Origin: Cryptosporangium minutisporangium
GTDB taxonomy: Bacteria; Actinomycetota; Actinomycetes; Mycobacteriales; Cryptosporangiaceae
Length of the DNA: 57,315 nucleotides
Direction: 5' to 3'
Assembly (NCBI RefSeq): GCF_039536245.1
Contig: NZ_BAAAYN010000029.1
Location: forward strand, 116,879 to 174,193
Below, one piece after another: positions 1 through 8,398 of this stretch. The stretch's first letter is position 1; each line of letters starts with the position of its first letter. The position numbers and the translations under genes were made by a program. A model generated the notes under the pieces. That model saw only the letters and a program-made list of their open reading frames with translations, did not search any database and was not told where the DNA came from.

Positions 1-1
1 T

Positions 2-49
2 CCCGACCCCGACGCCGCGGCCTGGCGCGCGGCCCAGGGCGTCCGCTGA
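2..49 (+). CDS. C-terminal end of an unidentified protein (partial)
   Basis: Frame 2 reads fifteen codons, ending AAWRAAQGVR, before a TGA at 47-49. The codons have actinobacterial third-position GC. The stop lies 8 bp from the stop of the convergent amylase gene, a spacing expected of a real gene end. The rest of the gene is outside the window, so no function can be given. It could also be chance reading of GC-rich sequence. Confidence 0.4.
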   Translation, partial: PDPDAAAWRAAQGVR

Positions 50-57
50 GCGGGCGC

Positions 58-1398
58 CTATGTCCCCGGGGCCAGGACGGCGAAGCCGTGCGGTGGGACG
101 GTGACACCGGCTGACGGCGTCTCGGGCGACGACGTACCGGCCGCGACCTGGTATCCGGGAGCGTCGACGGTCAGCGGGTCGTCGCCGATGTTGAGGGCGA
201 CCAGCAGATGGGCGTCGTCGGGCCCGTCGACCCGGTAGGTCAGCGTGGTGTTCGTGATCGTGCCGATCGTCGGGACGCCTCGAACCAGCCACGCGTGCCG
301 CCGACGCAGCCCGAGCAGCTCCTGGTGGAGCCGGTAGACCGGCCACCCGTACGGAGCCAGCTCGTCCGGGAGCGCCGGGAACGCCGGACGGACCGCGTCG
401 TCCCCGCCGGCCCGGTTCTCCTTCCGCCCCCGGAACGCCTGCTCGTCGCCCGCGTAGACGCTCGGGATGCCGGGCATCGTGGCGAGCACCGCGATCGCGT
501 GGCCGAGGTGGCGGTCGTCGCCCACCTGGTCGGCCAGCCGGGTGACGTCGTGGTTGCCGAGGAACGTCTGCGGCGGGAAAACGGCCGCGAACTCGAGATG
601 GCGATCGATCGCCCAGGCCAGCTCGAAGAAGTTCCGGTCGGCCAGCGCGCTCCAGGTGGCCTTCCACAGCTCGTACTGCGTGACCGAGTCCAGACCGCCA
701 GCCGTGACGTAACCGGTGTAGTCCCCGTGGATCATCTCCCCGACGAACCAGGCATCCGGATACTCGCTGCGCACCGGCTCGACGGTCGCTCGCCAGAACT
801 CCGGCGGCACCGCGTACGCCGCGTCCAGGCGCCAGCCCGCGGCTCCGGCGTCCAGCCAGTGCCGCAGCACGCCGCGCACCAGCTCGGCGACGGCCGGCTC
901 CCGGTGGTTCAACGCGACCAGGTGTGCGTGCCCCTCGAACGTCTCGTAACCGAAACCGTCCGGCCCCTCGGCGTCCCAGTCGATCCGGAACCACGAGGCG
1001 TAGGGCGAGCGGCGTCCGTGCGCGAGCACGTCCTGGAACGCCGCGTGGTCGCGGCCGACGTGGTTGAACACACCGTCCAGGAGCACGTGGACGCCGCGCT
1101 GCCGACAGGCGTCGAACAGCCAGCGCAGATCGTCGGTGGTGCCCAGGCGCGGGTCGACCGCGTAGTAGTCCACGGTGTCGTAGCCGTGCGACGCCGACCG
1201 GAACACCGGCCCCAGTGCCAGCCCGTTGCAGCCGAGGTCACGCAGGTAGTCCAGCCACGGCTCGAGCCGACGCAGGCGCGACGGCGGCACGGCCCCGTCC
1301 GGCCCGCTCGCCCCGTCCGGCAGCGCGGTCCGCTCGGCGCCGAGGAAGCCGAGCGGGTAGACGTGCCACCAGATCACGTGCTCGGTCCAGGACTCCAC
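58..1398 (-). CDS. GH13 alpha-amylase family glycosidase
   Basis: Predicted cytoplasmic alpha-glucan hydrolase or transglycosidase of 446 aa; no signal peptide is visible. The four GH13 signatures are present: LLDGVFNHVG (about residues 106-115), GWRLDAA with nucleophile Asp192, WFVGEM with acid/base Glu221, and FLGNHD with the stabilising Asp284. The N-terminus (WWHVYPLGFLGAE) is typical of actinobacterial amylases of the cyclomaltodextrinase/neopullulanase-like kind. A small C-terminal beta domain follows the barrel. The GTG start at 1398 is preferred because GGGGAG lies 8-10 nt upstream and the conserved block begins there; the frame stays open much further upstream but without family-like sequence. 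Exact substrate (starch, maltodextrin, cyclodextrin) cannot be decided. It is convergent with the partial gene at the window edge. Confidence 0.85.
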   Translation of the reverse strand: MESWTEHVIWWHVYPLGFLGAERTALPDGASGPDGAVPPSRLRRLEPWLDYLRDLGCNGLALGPVFRSASHGYDTVDYYAVDPRLGTTDDLRWLFDACRQRGVHVLLDGVFNHVGRDHAAFQDVLAHGRRSPYASWFRIDWDAEGPDGFGYETFEGHAHLVALNHREPAVAELVRGVLRHWLDAGAAGWRLDAAYAVPPEFWRATVEPVRSEYPDAWFVGEMIHGDYTGYVTAGGLDSVTQYELWKATWSALADRNFFELAWAIDRHLEFAAVFPPQTFLGNHDVTRLADQVGDDRHLGHAIAVLATMPGIPSVYAGDEQAFRGRKENRAGGDDAVRPAFPALPDELAPYGWPVYRLHQELLGLRRRHAWLVRGVPTIGTITNTTLTYRVDGPDDAHLLVALNIGDDPLTVDAPGYQVAAGTSSPETPSAGVTVPPHGFAVLAPGT

Positions 1399-1765
1399 CG
1401 GTTCCGCTCCCCTCGCCGTCCCTACTCGTCGCCGAACAGTCCATAGCTTCACCGGCACGTCGGACCGGCCCTCCAGCGGGCCCCGCGCTGCGAGGCCTCG
1501 GCGCGCCGCGCGGTCGTCTGATCGCTGACCGTAACGGCGCGGGGCGATGTGACCAGAGCTACTGAACAGTACGTATGCGCGCCCTTGCGTTTTCCGTATA
1601 TTCCACTGTGGTGGATGGCACGGTCGGTGCCGACGCCGCGCGTCCCAGCTCCACGAGCATGCCCCGCTACACGCGTGCCCGCCCTCTGACCGTCGCGACC
1701 TCGAAGGGGCAGATTGAGTCGACGACGTCCGTCGCTGCGTGCCCTGCGGAAGCGGGGCGCGGGCG
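1399..1765. promoter_or_regulatory. Divergent intergenic region, amylase / HTH-conservon operon
   Basis: This 367-bp gap separates two divergent genes and should hold both promoters. An AT-rich island around 1590-1603 contains TATATT (1597-1602), a possible -10 element. It abuts an inverted repeat TCCAC-tgtg-GTGGA (1602-1615), a possible operator for the HTH protein downstream. ACTGAACAGT at 1561-1570 is an imperfect palindrome. No convincing -35 element or ORF was found. The element calls are by eye only. Confidence 0.35.
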
Positions 1766-3259
1766 ATGGCTGAGCGCACCCTGCTCCGAGCTGTGCTGGA
1801 ACAGCGCGGCTGGGCGAGCTGGCCGGTGTTCGAGATGCAGTTCTCCGATGCCGCCCGGCGGGTCGCCGAGCGGACGGCTGCGGTCCCGATGAGCATCTCC
1901 CAGGCGACGTTCAAGCGCTGGCTGTCCGGTGAGCGTGACCCACGCAGCCTGGCCGGCGTCGTCCTGGAGGAGATGCTCGGCGTCGAGACCGAGCTGCTGT
2001 TCCGCCCGGCGCCCAGCCACGACGTCGTCCTGCCGAGGCCGCTCGGCCTGGCGACCAGGGCGGCGGCGCTGGCGCTGGACGCCCGCTGGGGGAACTCGCT
2101 GCTCAGCCCGGCGTGCCCGGCGGCCGGCGTGGACGGGTCGTGGCGGATGGAGGGGCTCGGCCTCTTCGACGGCACGTCGGTCGCGGCGCAGGCCTACGAA
2201 GCGACCGCGCTGCCGGACGACCTGGTCGGCATCGGGCCCGACGACTACCCGCACCTCCGGACGTTCGTGCGGCCGCTGCGCCGGGCGCTCGTGCTCGCGT
2301 CGCTCGGCGCGGGCCACGGCACCGGGCTGTTCGTGCGGGACGCCGCCCACGTGCGGCGCCATCTCGAGGCCGAGCGTCCGGTCGACGTCCTGCCGATCCC
2401 GGCCGCGTACCGGCTGGACGATCTCACCTACGGGCTGATCTGGGCGCTCACCAACCTCGACGACGGGCTGTCGGCCGACGACGCCGCGCTGCGGACCGGA
2501 GCGGCCGATCTGGACACCCAGCTCGTGCGCCCGCTGTCGGCGATCGCCAGGGCGGCCTTTCCCGGTCTCTCCGCCGTGGGGGCTGCCTGGCTCGGCTCGC
2601 GGCACTGTGCCCGGCACACGATTCACCGGCTCCCGGAGATGGTCGACACGCTCGCGCTCTGGAACCGGGACTGCCGTGGCGAGGAGGCCGCGGCCTGGCT
2701 GTTCTTCCGCCACCAGCACGACGTCGTCGGCGCCGCGCGCGGTCGGCTGGCGGACTCCCGGGCGTCCGTCGGTAGTGCGTTCTGCGTGCCGGCCGCCGCG
2801 GTCAAGGACAGTCCGGTGTTCGAGCGGCTGCTGCTGTTCCTCGCGATCGCCTGGCTGGAGTCGTGCGCCGTGCCGACCTGGGTGTGCGCCGAGCCGGAGT
2901 ACGCCCAGGTGGACGGGTTCGTGCTGGTGCCGGGCCGGCGGGCGGTCGTCACCAACTGGCTGCGGACGCCGGACGTCTGCCACGTGGACGTCACCGATCG
3001 CAAGGCGCAGCTGCGCGAGTACGCGGACGCCGTCGGGCACGCCCGCGCCCATACCGTCGCGGCCGGCGCGACGCCCGCGGCCCGCCTGCGGTCGCTCGCC
3101 GACTACCTGGAACTCGACTGGTCCTGGGTGACCCGGCGCTGCCGGGAGCTGAGTGAGTACGGACTCGTCGACATGCTGCGCCCGCGCAGCCGCCTCCTGA
3201 CGCTGAGCCAGGTCGACTTCGTCCTGGCCTTCCTCGGAAAGCTGGACGCCGATGTTTGA
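1766..3259 (+). CDS. Helix-turn-helix regulator coupled to the conservon
   Basis: 497 aa, no enzyme motif seen. The N-terminal 70 residues look like a DNA-binding helix-turn-helix (SISQATFKRWLSGERD, then a GVVLEEMLGV helix), as in actinobacterial XRE-like regulators. A long alpha-rich middle follows. The last 60 residues (LADYLELDWSWVTRRCRELSEYGLVDML) resemble a winged-helix domain. The ATG at 1766 is preferred over the earlier in-frame start at 1739 because a GGGGCGCGGGCG purine run precedes it and it begins the conserved fold. Its stop overlaps the start of the sensor ATPase gene by 8 bp, so the two are almost certainly cotranscribed and translationally coupled. That suggests a DNA-binding output or regulator for the conservon. 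The specific family is not recognised. Confidence 0.7.
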   Translation: MAERTLLRAVLEQRGWASWPVFEMQFSDAARRVAERTAAVPMSISQATFKRWLSGERDPRSLAGVVLEEMLGVETELLFRPAPSHDVVLPRPLGLATRAAALALDARWGNSLLSPACPAAGVDGSWRMEGLGLFDGTSVAAQAYEATALPDDLVGIGPDDYPHLRTFVRPLRRALVLASLGAGHGTGLFVRDAAHVRRHLEAERPVDVLPIPAAYRLDDLTYGLIWALTNLDDGLSADDAALRTGAADLDTQLVRPLSAIARAAFPGLSAVGAAWLGSRHCARHTIHRLPEMVDTLALWNRDCRGEEAAAWLFFRHQHDVVGAARGRLADSRASVGSAFCVPAAAVKDSPVFERLLLFLAIAWLESCAVPTWVCAEPEYAQVDGFVLVPGRRAVVTNWLRTPDVCHVDVTDRKAQLREYADAVGHARAHTVAAGATPAARLRSLADYLELDWSWVTRRCRELSEYGLVDMLRPRSRLLTLSQVDFVLAFLGKLDADV

Positions 3260-5069
3260 CCCCTCTCCGGCGAACCCCGTCTCGGCCCATCCCGTCTCGG
3301 CGAGTCCGGTCTCCGTGGGCCCTCTCCCGGCGGGCACCGATCCGGGCCCGCTGCCGAGTGCGCCACCGAGTGCGCCACCGAGCATCCGGCCCCGGCTGCT
3401 GCTCGTCGTCGTCACCGCGTTGGTCCTGGCCGCGGCCATCGGCGTCGCGGTCGCGGTCACCACCGCGTTCGTCGGCCCGTCGATCTGGACGGCGGTCGGT
3501 GCGGCGGCCGGCTGGCTGGCGGTACTGCTGGGCGCGGTGCTCGCCGTGAACGCCGCGGTCCGCGAGGTCGGCGTGCAACTCACCACCGAGCGCGCGGCCA
3601 GAACGAACGCCGAGCGCGCCGCCCACCAGGCACAGTGGCGGGACAACGCGGTCCGGGCGGCGCTGGACGAGCACCAGCGCGCGACGGCGATCGCGGTCGC
3701 GCAGGTCAACGCCGCGCTCGCCGCGTCGGTCCAGGAGCTGACCCGGGTCGCCGACGAGATCCGCGGCGGCGACAGCCCGGAACCGCAGCCGCCCGCGCTC
3801 TCCGCCGACGGCTGGCCGGCGCCGCTGACCGAGCTGCGGGACGGCGTCCAGCAGCTGATCCGGACGTCGTTCGGGGTGGCGTCGCTGACCGCGTCCCATC
3901 AGCCGGTCGGTGTGCTGATCACGCTCGCGCGGCGTCTGCAGCCGCTCATCCACCGGGCGATCAAGGAACTCGACGCGCTGGAGAGCCAGGTCGAGGACCC
4001 GGACCTGCTCAACGCGCTGTTCCAGCTCGACCACCTGGTGACCCGCGCTCGGCGCCAAGCCGAGAGCATCGCGGTGCTCGGCGGCGCGACCGCACGGCAG
4101 ATCCGCAGGCCGGTGCCGGTCTACACGGTGCTCCGTCAGGCGATCGCCGAGATCGAGCACTACGGCCGGGTGAAGGTGCTGCGGCCGGTGCAGGGCACGA
4201 TCGTCGGGCACGCGGTCACCGAGGTCATCCACCTGATCGCCGAGCTGGTGGAGAACGCGACCGTGTTCTCGCCGCCGGACTCGAAGGTCCAGATCCAGGT
4301 CGACCTGGTGCCCGACGGGCTGTCGATCGAGATCGACGACCTCGGCCTGGTGATGTCCGCGGAGCTGCGCCAGCGCATGAACCAGCTGCTCACGGCGCCC
4401 GAGCGGCTGGACGTGGGGGAGCAGCTCAAGGACGGCCGGATCGGGCTGATCGTGGTCGCGGCGATCGCTCGTCGCTACGCGATCCGGGTCCGGCTGGAAC
4501 GCAACGAGCGTGGCGGGAACCGCGCGTTGGTGGTCCTCCCGGCGAAGCTGCTCAGCGAGGAGCCGCTGCGTCGCACGGACTTGGGCCCGTCGGCACTGCC
4601 GCCGGCACCCATCGCGGTGGCCGCCGTGGCGGCGGCCACGGAGACCTCGCTCGCCGTGGAGACCCCACTCGCCGTCGAGACCCACGCGCGTCCGCCCAGC
4701 ACGTCCAATCTCTCCCCGCAGGACCGGCAGCGGCTGGCCGAGCTCAGCCGCGCTGCGATGACCGAGGCGGGACGCGACCGGCCGTCGCCGGCCCGCGGCC
4801 CGGCGACGGCGGGCGGTGCGCCGGTCGGCGAGCCTCCCGTCGTCGACCGTCCGGCCGACCCGGCGCGGCCGCCGCTGCCCCGGCGGGACGGTCAGCACAT
4901 GGCGCCCGAACTCCGGAACTCCGAACTCCGGAATCCCGATTTCCGAGACCCCAGCCGGGCCGACGGTCCCGAGCCGGGCGCGCACAACCCCGGCCTGTTC
5001 GCCTCCTACCAGCGCGGACGCGAACGAGCCGACGCACAAGAGCCCCCGGCGCCGCCGCCTCCCACCTGA
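3252..5069 (+). CDS. cvnA: CvnA-type membrane sensor histidine kinase-like ATPase
   Basis: 605 aa, first core component of an actinobacterial conservon. A Pro-rich N-terminus is followed by two adjacent membrane segments (about 45-70 and 77-97), an extended alpha region with conserved L/H-rich helices, and a GHKL ATPase domain (N-box LIAELVENATVFSPP near residue 335; GLIVVAAIARRYAIRV as a G2-like box). The usual DxGxG of G1 is altered to DDLGLVM, as in many CvnA proteins, so classical kinase activity is uncertain. The C-terminal 150 residues are low-complexity Pro/Ala/Arg. In known conservons CvnA is a membrane scaffold contacting CvnB and CvnC. The ATG overlaps the preceding HTH gene by 8 bp. 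Confidence 0.85.
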   Translation: MFDPSPANPVSAHPVSASPVSVGPLPAGTDPGPLPSAPPSAPPSIRPRLLLVVVTALVLAAAIGVAVAVTTAFVGPSIWTAVGAAAGWLAVLLGAVLAVNAAVREVGVQLTTERAARTNAERAAHQAQWRDNAVRAALDEHQRATAIAVAQVNAALAASVQELTRVADEIRGGDSPEPQPPALSADGWPAPLTELRDGVQQLIRTSFGVASLTASHQPVGVLITLARRLQPLIHRAIKELDALESQVEDPDLLNALFQLDHLVTRARRQAESIAVLGGATARQIRRPVPVYTVLRQAIAEIEHYGRVKVLRPVQGTIVGHAVTEVIHLIAELVENATVFSPPDSKVQIQVDLVPDGLSIEIDDLGLVMSAELRQRMNQLLTAPERLDVGEQLKDGRIGLIVVAAIARRYAIRVRLERNERGGNRALVVLPAKLLSEEPLRRTDLGPSALPPAPIAVAAVAAATETSLAVETPLAVETHARPPSTSNLSPQDRQRLAELSRAAMTEAGRDRPSPARGPATAGGAPVGEPPVVDRPADPARPPLPRRDGQHMAPELRNSELRNPDFRDPSRADGPEPGAHNPGLFASYQRGRERADAQEPPAPPPPT

Positions 5070-5107
5070 CCGGCGCCGCCTGTTCGTCCAGAGAGAGTTA
5101 ACCGGCG

Positions 5108-5542
5108 ATGAGCGACATGTATCCGACCCCCGCGACGCCCAACCTGACCTGGGTGCTCGACGAGTTCAAACGCGACACCCCCGACGTCCACACGGTGATC
5201 GCCGTCAGCATCGACGGCATCTCCACCTTCTCCAACAGCGGTCTCCCGATCGCGGACAACGAGCGGCTGGCGGCGATCACCTCCGGCTTCCACAGCTTGG
5301 CCCTCGGCGTCGGTGCTCACTTCGCCGGCGGCGTGGTGCGGCAGGTGGTGGCGGAACTGGACAACCTCCTGTTCTTCGTCGCCGCGGCCGGACGCAACAC
5401 GCTGCTGGCGGTGCTGGCCGCACCGCAGGCCGACGCCGGCATCGTCGGGTACGAGATGACGCTGCTCGCGCGCCGGGTGGGGGACTACTTCGCCACCGCC
5501 AGCCGCGTGGGCAGCCACCGCATCGATGACTTCGCGGGCTGA
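5108..5542 (+). CDS. cvnB: CvnB-type roadblock/LC7 domain protein
   Basis: 144 aa, single roadblock/LC7 fold. Family hallmarks are the N-terminal LTWVLDEFKRDTPDV helix, VIAVSIDGI, and the conserved DNLLFFVAAAG strand-turn. Roadblock proteins act as GTPase-associated scaffolds or GAP-like partners; in conservons CvnB pairs with the Ras-like CvnD. It follows cvnA by 38 bp, and its end overlaps the next gene by 17 bp. Confidence 0.87.
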   Translation: MSDMYPTPATPNLTWVLDEFKRDTPDVHTVIAVSIDGISTFSNSGLPIADNERLAAITSGFHSLALGVGAHFAGGVVRQVVAELDNLLFFVAAAGRNTLLAVLAAPQADAGIVGYEMTLLARRVGDYFATASRVGSHRIDDFAG

Positions 5543-5942
5543 CCACGGCGCGGGACCGACTGGTCCGGGCGGCGGTCCGTGGCCCGGGAACAGAGCGTGG
5601 GTCGACGACGACACGGAGGCGGTGCGTCCGTACGCGGTGACCGGCGGGCGGACCGCGCCGAGTGTCCCGGTCGACTTGATGGCGCTCGTCCGTTCCACCG
5701 GCAGGGTGCCGGACCACCACCTGGAGCCCGAGCAGCTGCACGCGGTGCACGCGTGCGCGGCCGAACCGCGCACGGTCGCGGAGATCGCGGCGGCGCTGCG
5801 CCGGCCGGTCCAGGTGACGAAGATCCTGATCTCCGACCTCATCGGGCTGGGCGCCGTGCGGATGCGGACCCCCGCCGTCGCGGACGGACCGACCCGCGAA
5901 CGCCTCTTGGAGAAGCTGCTCGATGGACTCGAGAACCTCTGA
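5526..5942 (+). CDS. cvnC: CvnC-type DUF742 protein
   Basis: 138 aa, matching the conservon DUF742 family: a variable N-terminus, then VRPYAVTGGRT, a central LEPEQLHAVHACAAEPRTV segment, and a C-terminal helix-turn-helix-like part (TVAEIAAALRRPVQVTKILISDLIGLGAV). The predicted winged-helix shape has led others to suggest a protein-interaction or DNA-binding role, not proven here. It overlaps cvnB by 17 bp and cvnD by 20 bp, consistent with a tightly coupled operon. Confidence 0.87.
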   Translation: MTSRADHGAGPTGPGGGPWPGNRAWVDDDTEAVRPYAVTGGRTAPSVPVDLMALVRSTGRVPDHHLEPEQLHAVHACAAEPRTVAEIAAALRRPVQVTKILISDLIGLGAVRMRTPAVADGPTRERLLEKLLDGLENL

Positions 5943-6540
5943 CCACGCCAGTGACCCCGACCCGTTCCCGTTCGTCCCGCTCAAGATCCTGGTGGCCGGT
6001 GGGTTCGGCGTCGGCAAGACGACGCTGGTGCGCGCGGTCAGCGAGATCACGCCGGTGACCACCGAGGCGCTGATCACCACGGCCAGCGCCCGCCTCGACC
6101 GGCTGGAGGGCGTCGAGGCGAAGGCGACCACCACGGTCGCGATGGACTTCGGCCGGATCTCGTTCCCCGCCCACAAGCTCAAGCTGTACCTCTGGGGAAC
6201 GCCCGGCCAGGACCGGTTCTGGTTCATGTGGGACGAGTTGTCGCTGGGCGCGGTCGGTGCGGTGGTCCTGATCGACACCCGCCGGCTCACCGACAGCTTC
6301 CCGGCCGTCGAGTACTTCCTCGACCGCGACCTGCCGTTCGTCGTCGCGGTCAACGAGTTCGACGGCGCCTACCGCTACACCGCCGCGGAGATCGCCGAAG
6401 CGCTGGCGCTCCGTCCGGACGTCCCGATCGTGCACTGCGACGCACGGCTGGCGCGCTCGGTGACCGACGTCCTGGTCGCGGTCGTGCGGCACTCGCTGAG
6501 CCTCGCCACCACCTCCGCCCCGACCCCCAACGGGAGTTGA
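5923..6540 (+). CDS. cvnD: CvnD-type Ras-like GTP/ATP-binding protein
   Basis: 205 aa small GTPase of the MglA/Rab-like group found in conservons. Visible motifs are the P-loop GGFGVGKTTL (about residues 26-35), the switch region MDFGRI, WGTPGQDRF (G3, DxxGQ replaced by TPGQ) and VAVNEFDG as a G4-like element where the usual NKxD has become NEFD. These deviations are typical of CvnD proteins. It probably cycles nucleotide with CvnB as a partner at the CvnA membrane scaffold. It starts inside the end of cvnC and is followed after one base by the GAF gene. Confidence 0.88.
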   Translation: MDSRTSDHASDPDPFPFVPLKILVAGGFGVGKTTLVRAVSEITPVTTEALITTASARLDRLEGVEAKATTTVAMDFGRISFPAHKLKLYLWGTPGQDRFWFMWDELSLGAVGAVVLIDTRRLTDSFPAVEYFLDRDLPFVVAVNEFDGAYRYTAAEIAEALALRPDVPIVHCDARLARSVTDVLVAVVRHSLSLATTSAPTPNGS

Positions 6541-6541
6541 C

Positions 6542-7108
6542 ATGCCTTTCGACGACGAGACCGGGCTGGATCTGCCCCGCCCCGATCTGCAGGCGCCGCA
6601 GCGCGTCGCCCGGCTCCGCGAGCTCGGGCTCTACGACACCCCGGACGCCGCGTTCGACGCGCTCGCCGCCCAGCTGGCGCGGGACGGCGCCAGCCTGGCC
6701 GGGATCGAGTACGCGCCGTACGCGATGGTGAACTTCCGGACCGATCGGCACCAGTTCTTCGCCGGGCTGCACGTGCCGGCCGAGGCGCAGCCCAGCGCGG
6801 ACAGCGACGGGGTGTCCCGGGTGATGGATCTGCAGCACGGCTACTGCCCGGAGGTCGTCGGGCGGGGCCGGGCGCTGGTGCTCGACGACGTCTGCGCGCA
6901 CCCGCGGTTCGAGAGCAACGAGGTCGTCGATCTGATCGGGATCCGCAGCTACCTCGGGGACGTCGTGCACGACCCGCGCACCGGCATCGTGCTGGGGACG
7001 GCGTGCATCGTCGACACCGAGCGGCGGTCCTGGGGACGGGCGGGCCTGAAGCTGATCAAGGACACCGTGGCGCAGATCGAGCAACAGATCGGTGCGCTCG
7101 ATCGCTGA
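6542..7108 (+). CDS. GAF domain protein, last gene of the conservon operon
   Basis: 188 aa, essentially one GAF sensory domain (about residues 30-185), with the family pattern RVARLRELGLYDTPDAAFD, a central strand-turn with GYCPEVV, and SYLGDVVHDPRTGIVLGTACIVD. Such stand-alone GAF proteins often bind small ligands, heme or cofactors; the ligand here is unknown. It begins one base after the cvnD stop, so it belongs to the operon and replaces the cytochrome P450 genes that terminate some Streptomyces conservons. This points to a ligand-sensing input rather than a metabolic output. Confidence 0.75.
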   Translation: MPFDDETGLDLPRPDLQAPQRVARLRELGLYDTPDAAFDALAAQLARDGASLAGIEYAPYAMVNFRTDRHQFFAGLHVPAEAQPSADSDGVSRVMDLQHGYCPEVVGRGRALVLDDVCAHPRFESNEVVDLIGIRSYLGDVVHDPRTGIVLGTACIVDTERRSWGRAGLKLIKDTVAQIEQQIGALDR

Positions 7109-7116
7109 GCACGGTC

Positions 7117-7142
7117 GCGGCGGCGGCGCGACACGCCGCCGC
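7117..7142. terminator. GC hairpin between convergent genes
   Basis: Perfect 9-bp inverted repeat GCGGCGGCG (7117-7125) / CGCCGCCGC (7134-7142) with an 8-nt loop, placed just after the GAF stop and reaching to within 6 bp of the acyl-CoA dehydrogenase stop. There is no T-tract, as is usual in high-GC actinobacteria. It is likely a bidirectional transcription stop. Confidence 0.5.
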
Positions 7143-7147
7143 CCACG

Positions 7148-8398
7148 TCAGACCGCTTCGGCCTTCGCGAAAGCCTCCGGGCGGGGTGTCGGGAGCGGGA
7201 CGAGCTCCGCGGGCTCCGGGGCCTGGGCGAACCGGGTGGACCAGGGCGCGCCCTTCACCGTGCCGAGCGCGGTCTCGGCCAGGCGCAGCCGCTGCACCGC
7301 CGACGTGCCAGCCGGCGGAAGGATGTGGAACGCGTCGCGCTGGTAGCGGGTGATCGGCGATTCCTCCGGAAACAGACCGTGGGCGCCGTGGATCTCCAGC
7401 GCGAGTCGGGCCGAGTCGAGCGCGTACTCCGCGTTGATCAGCTTGGCGTTCTGCAACTCGGCGTCGCAGGGTTGGCCCTCGTCGAGCAGGTGCGCAGCGT
7501 GGTAGGCCGCGAGCCGGGCGGTCATCAGCGCCGACTGCATGCGCCCGATCTGGTCCCGGACGGTCGGGAGTTCGGCGACCGGCTGCCCGTACCGCCGCTG
7601 CCAGGTCGCGAAGCGCACGGTCTCGGCGACGATCGCCTCGTGGATGCCGAGCGACACCGCGGTCAGGTTCGGCCGGCCGACCAGAATGCTGGACGAGTAC
7701 GCGACGTCCAGCCCGTCGCCCTCCGCTCCGAGGAGGTTCGCCGCGGGCACCCGGCAGTCGTCGAAGATCAGCTCCCCGAAGCTGAACCCGGGCAGCCCCA
7801 TCGCCGGGCGGTGCGGCGCGAGCGAGAAGCCGGGGCGATCGGCCTCGACCAGGAACGCCGAGAGCCCGCGGCTGCCGCTGCCGGTCCGCGCGACGACGCC
7901 GTGCAGGTCACCGACGTGGCTGTTGCCGACGAACGCCTTGCGTCCGTTCAGCACGTAGGAGTCGCCGTCGCGCCGGGCGGTGGTCGACATCCCGAGGACG
8001 TGGCTGCCGGACGTCTTCTCGGTGACCGCGATCGTCGGCAGGCAGTCTCCGGCCGCGATCGCCGGCAGCCACCGTCTCTTCTGCGCTTCGGTGCCGAAGT
8101 GGAGGATCTTCGCGGTGCCGAGCTGCGACGCCTGCACCATCGCGCCCATCGCCCCGCTGACCCGGGACAGTTCCTCGATGAGGATCGTCTTCGCGACGTG
8201 ACCGGCGTCCATACCGCCGTACTCGGCGCCGATCGTGGCGCCGATCCAGCCCTGGCGGGCGATGAGTCTGGACAGCTCGTGGGCGACGCCGCGGTCGTCC
8301 TCCATCTCCGGGACGCGGGGGCGGACCTCCTGCTCGGCGAACGTCCGCACCTCCTGCCGGATCCGGTCGTGGCGCTCGGTGGTGAAATAGCCGTCCAT
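7148..8398 (-). CDS. Acyl-CoA dehydrogenase
   Basis: 416 aa FAD-dependent acyl-CoA dehydrogenase; full family length. N-terminal helical domain begins DGYFTTERHDRIRQEVRTFAEQEVRP. The middle beta domain has AVTEKTSGSHVLGMSTTA (flavin/substrate contact). The C-terminal helical domain has ITRYQRDAFHILPPAGTSAVQRL. The usual catalytic glutamate region in the C-terminal domain is not obvious, so chain length and even acyl-CoA specificity are open. The start at 8398 (MDGYFTT) is chosen because the longer ORF to 8500 only adds Pro/Arg-rich sequence without family similarity. No adjoining fatty-acid genes are present. It is convergent with the conservon operon. Confidence 0.85.
   Translation of the reverse strand: MDGYFTTERHDRIRQEVRTFAEQEVRPRVPEMEDDRGVAHELSRLIARQGWIGATIGAEYGGMDAGHVAKTILIEELSRVSGAMGAMVQASQLGTAKILHFGTEAQKRRWLPAIAAGDCLPTIAVTEKTSGSHVLGMSTTARRDGDSYVLNGRKAFVGNSHVGDLHGVVARTGSGSRGLSAFLVEADRPGFSLAPHRPAMGLPGFSFGELIFDDCRVPAANLLGAEGDGLDVAYSSSILVGRPNLTAVSLGIHEAIVAETVRFATWQRRYGQPVAELPTVRDQIGRMQSALMTARLAAYHAAHLLDEGQPCDAELQNAKLINAEYALDSARLALEIHGAHGLFPEESPITRYQRDAFHILPPAGTSAVQRLRLAETALGTVKGAPWSTRFAQAPEPAELVPLPTPRPEAFAKAEAV

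Noticed and set aside
1667-5039. Long minus-strand ORFs (1667-3709, 2991-5039) over the HTH and cvnA genes
   Set aside because: They are antisense frames to genes with clear family motifs; their translations are Arg/Pro/Gly/His-rich with no recognisable domain. Long antisense frames are common at this GC content.
7082-7147. Short frames between the GAF gene and the acyl-CoA dehydrogenase gene
   Set aside because: They span the hairpin terminator region and are shadows of the two flanking genes.
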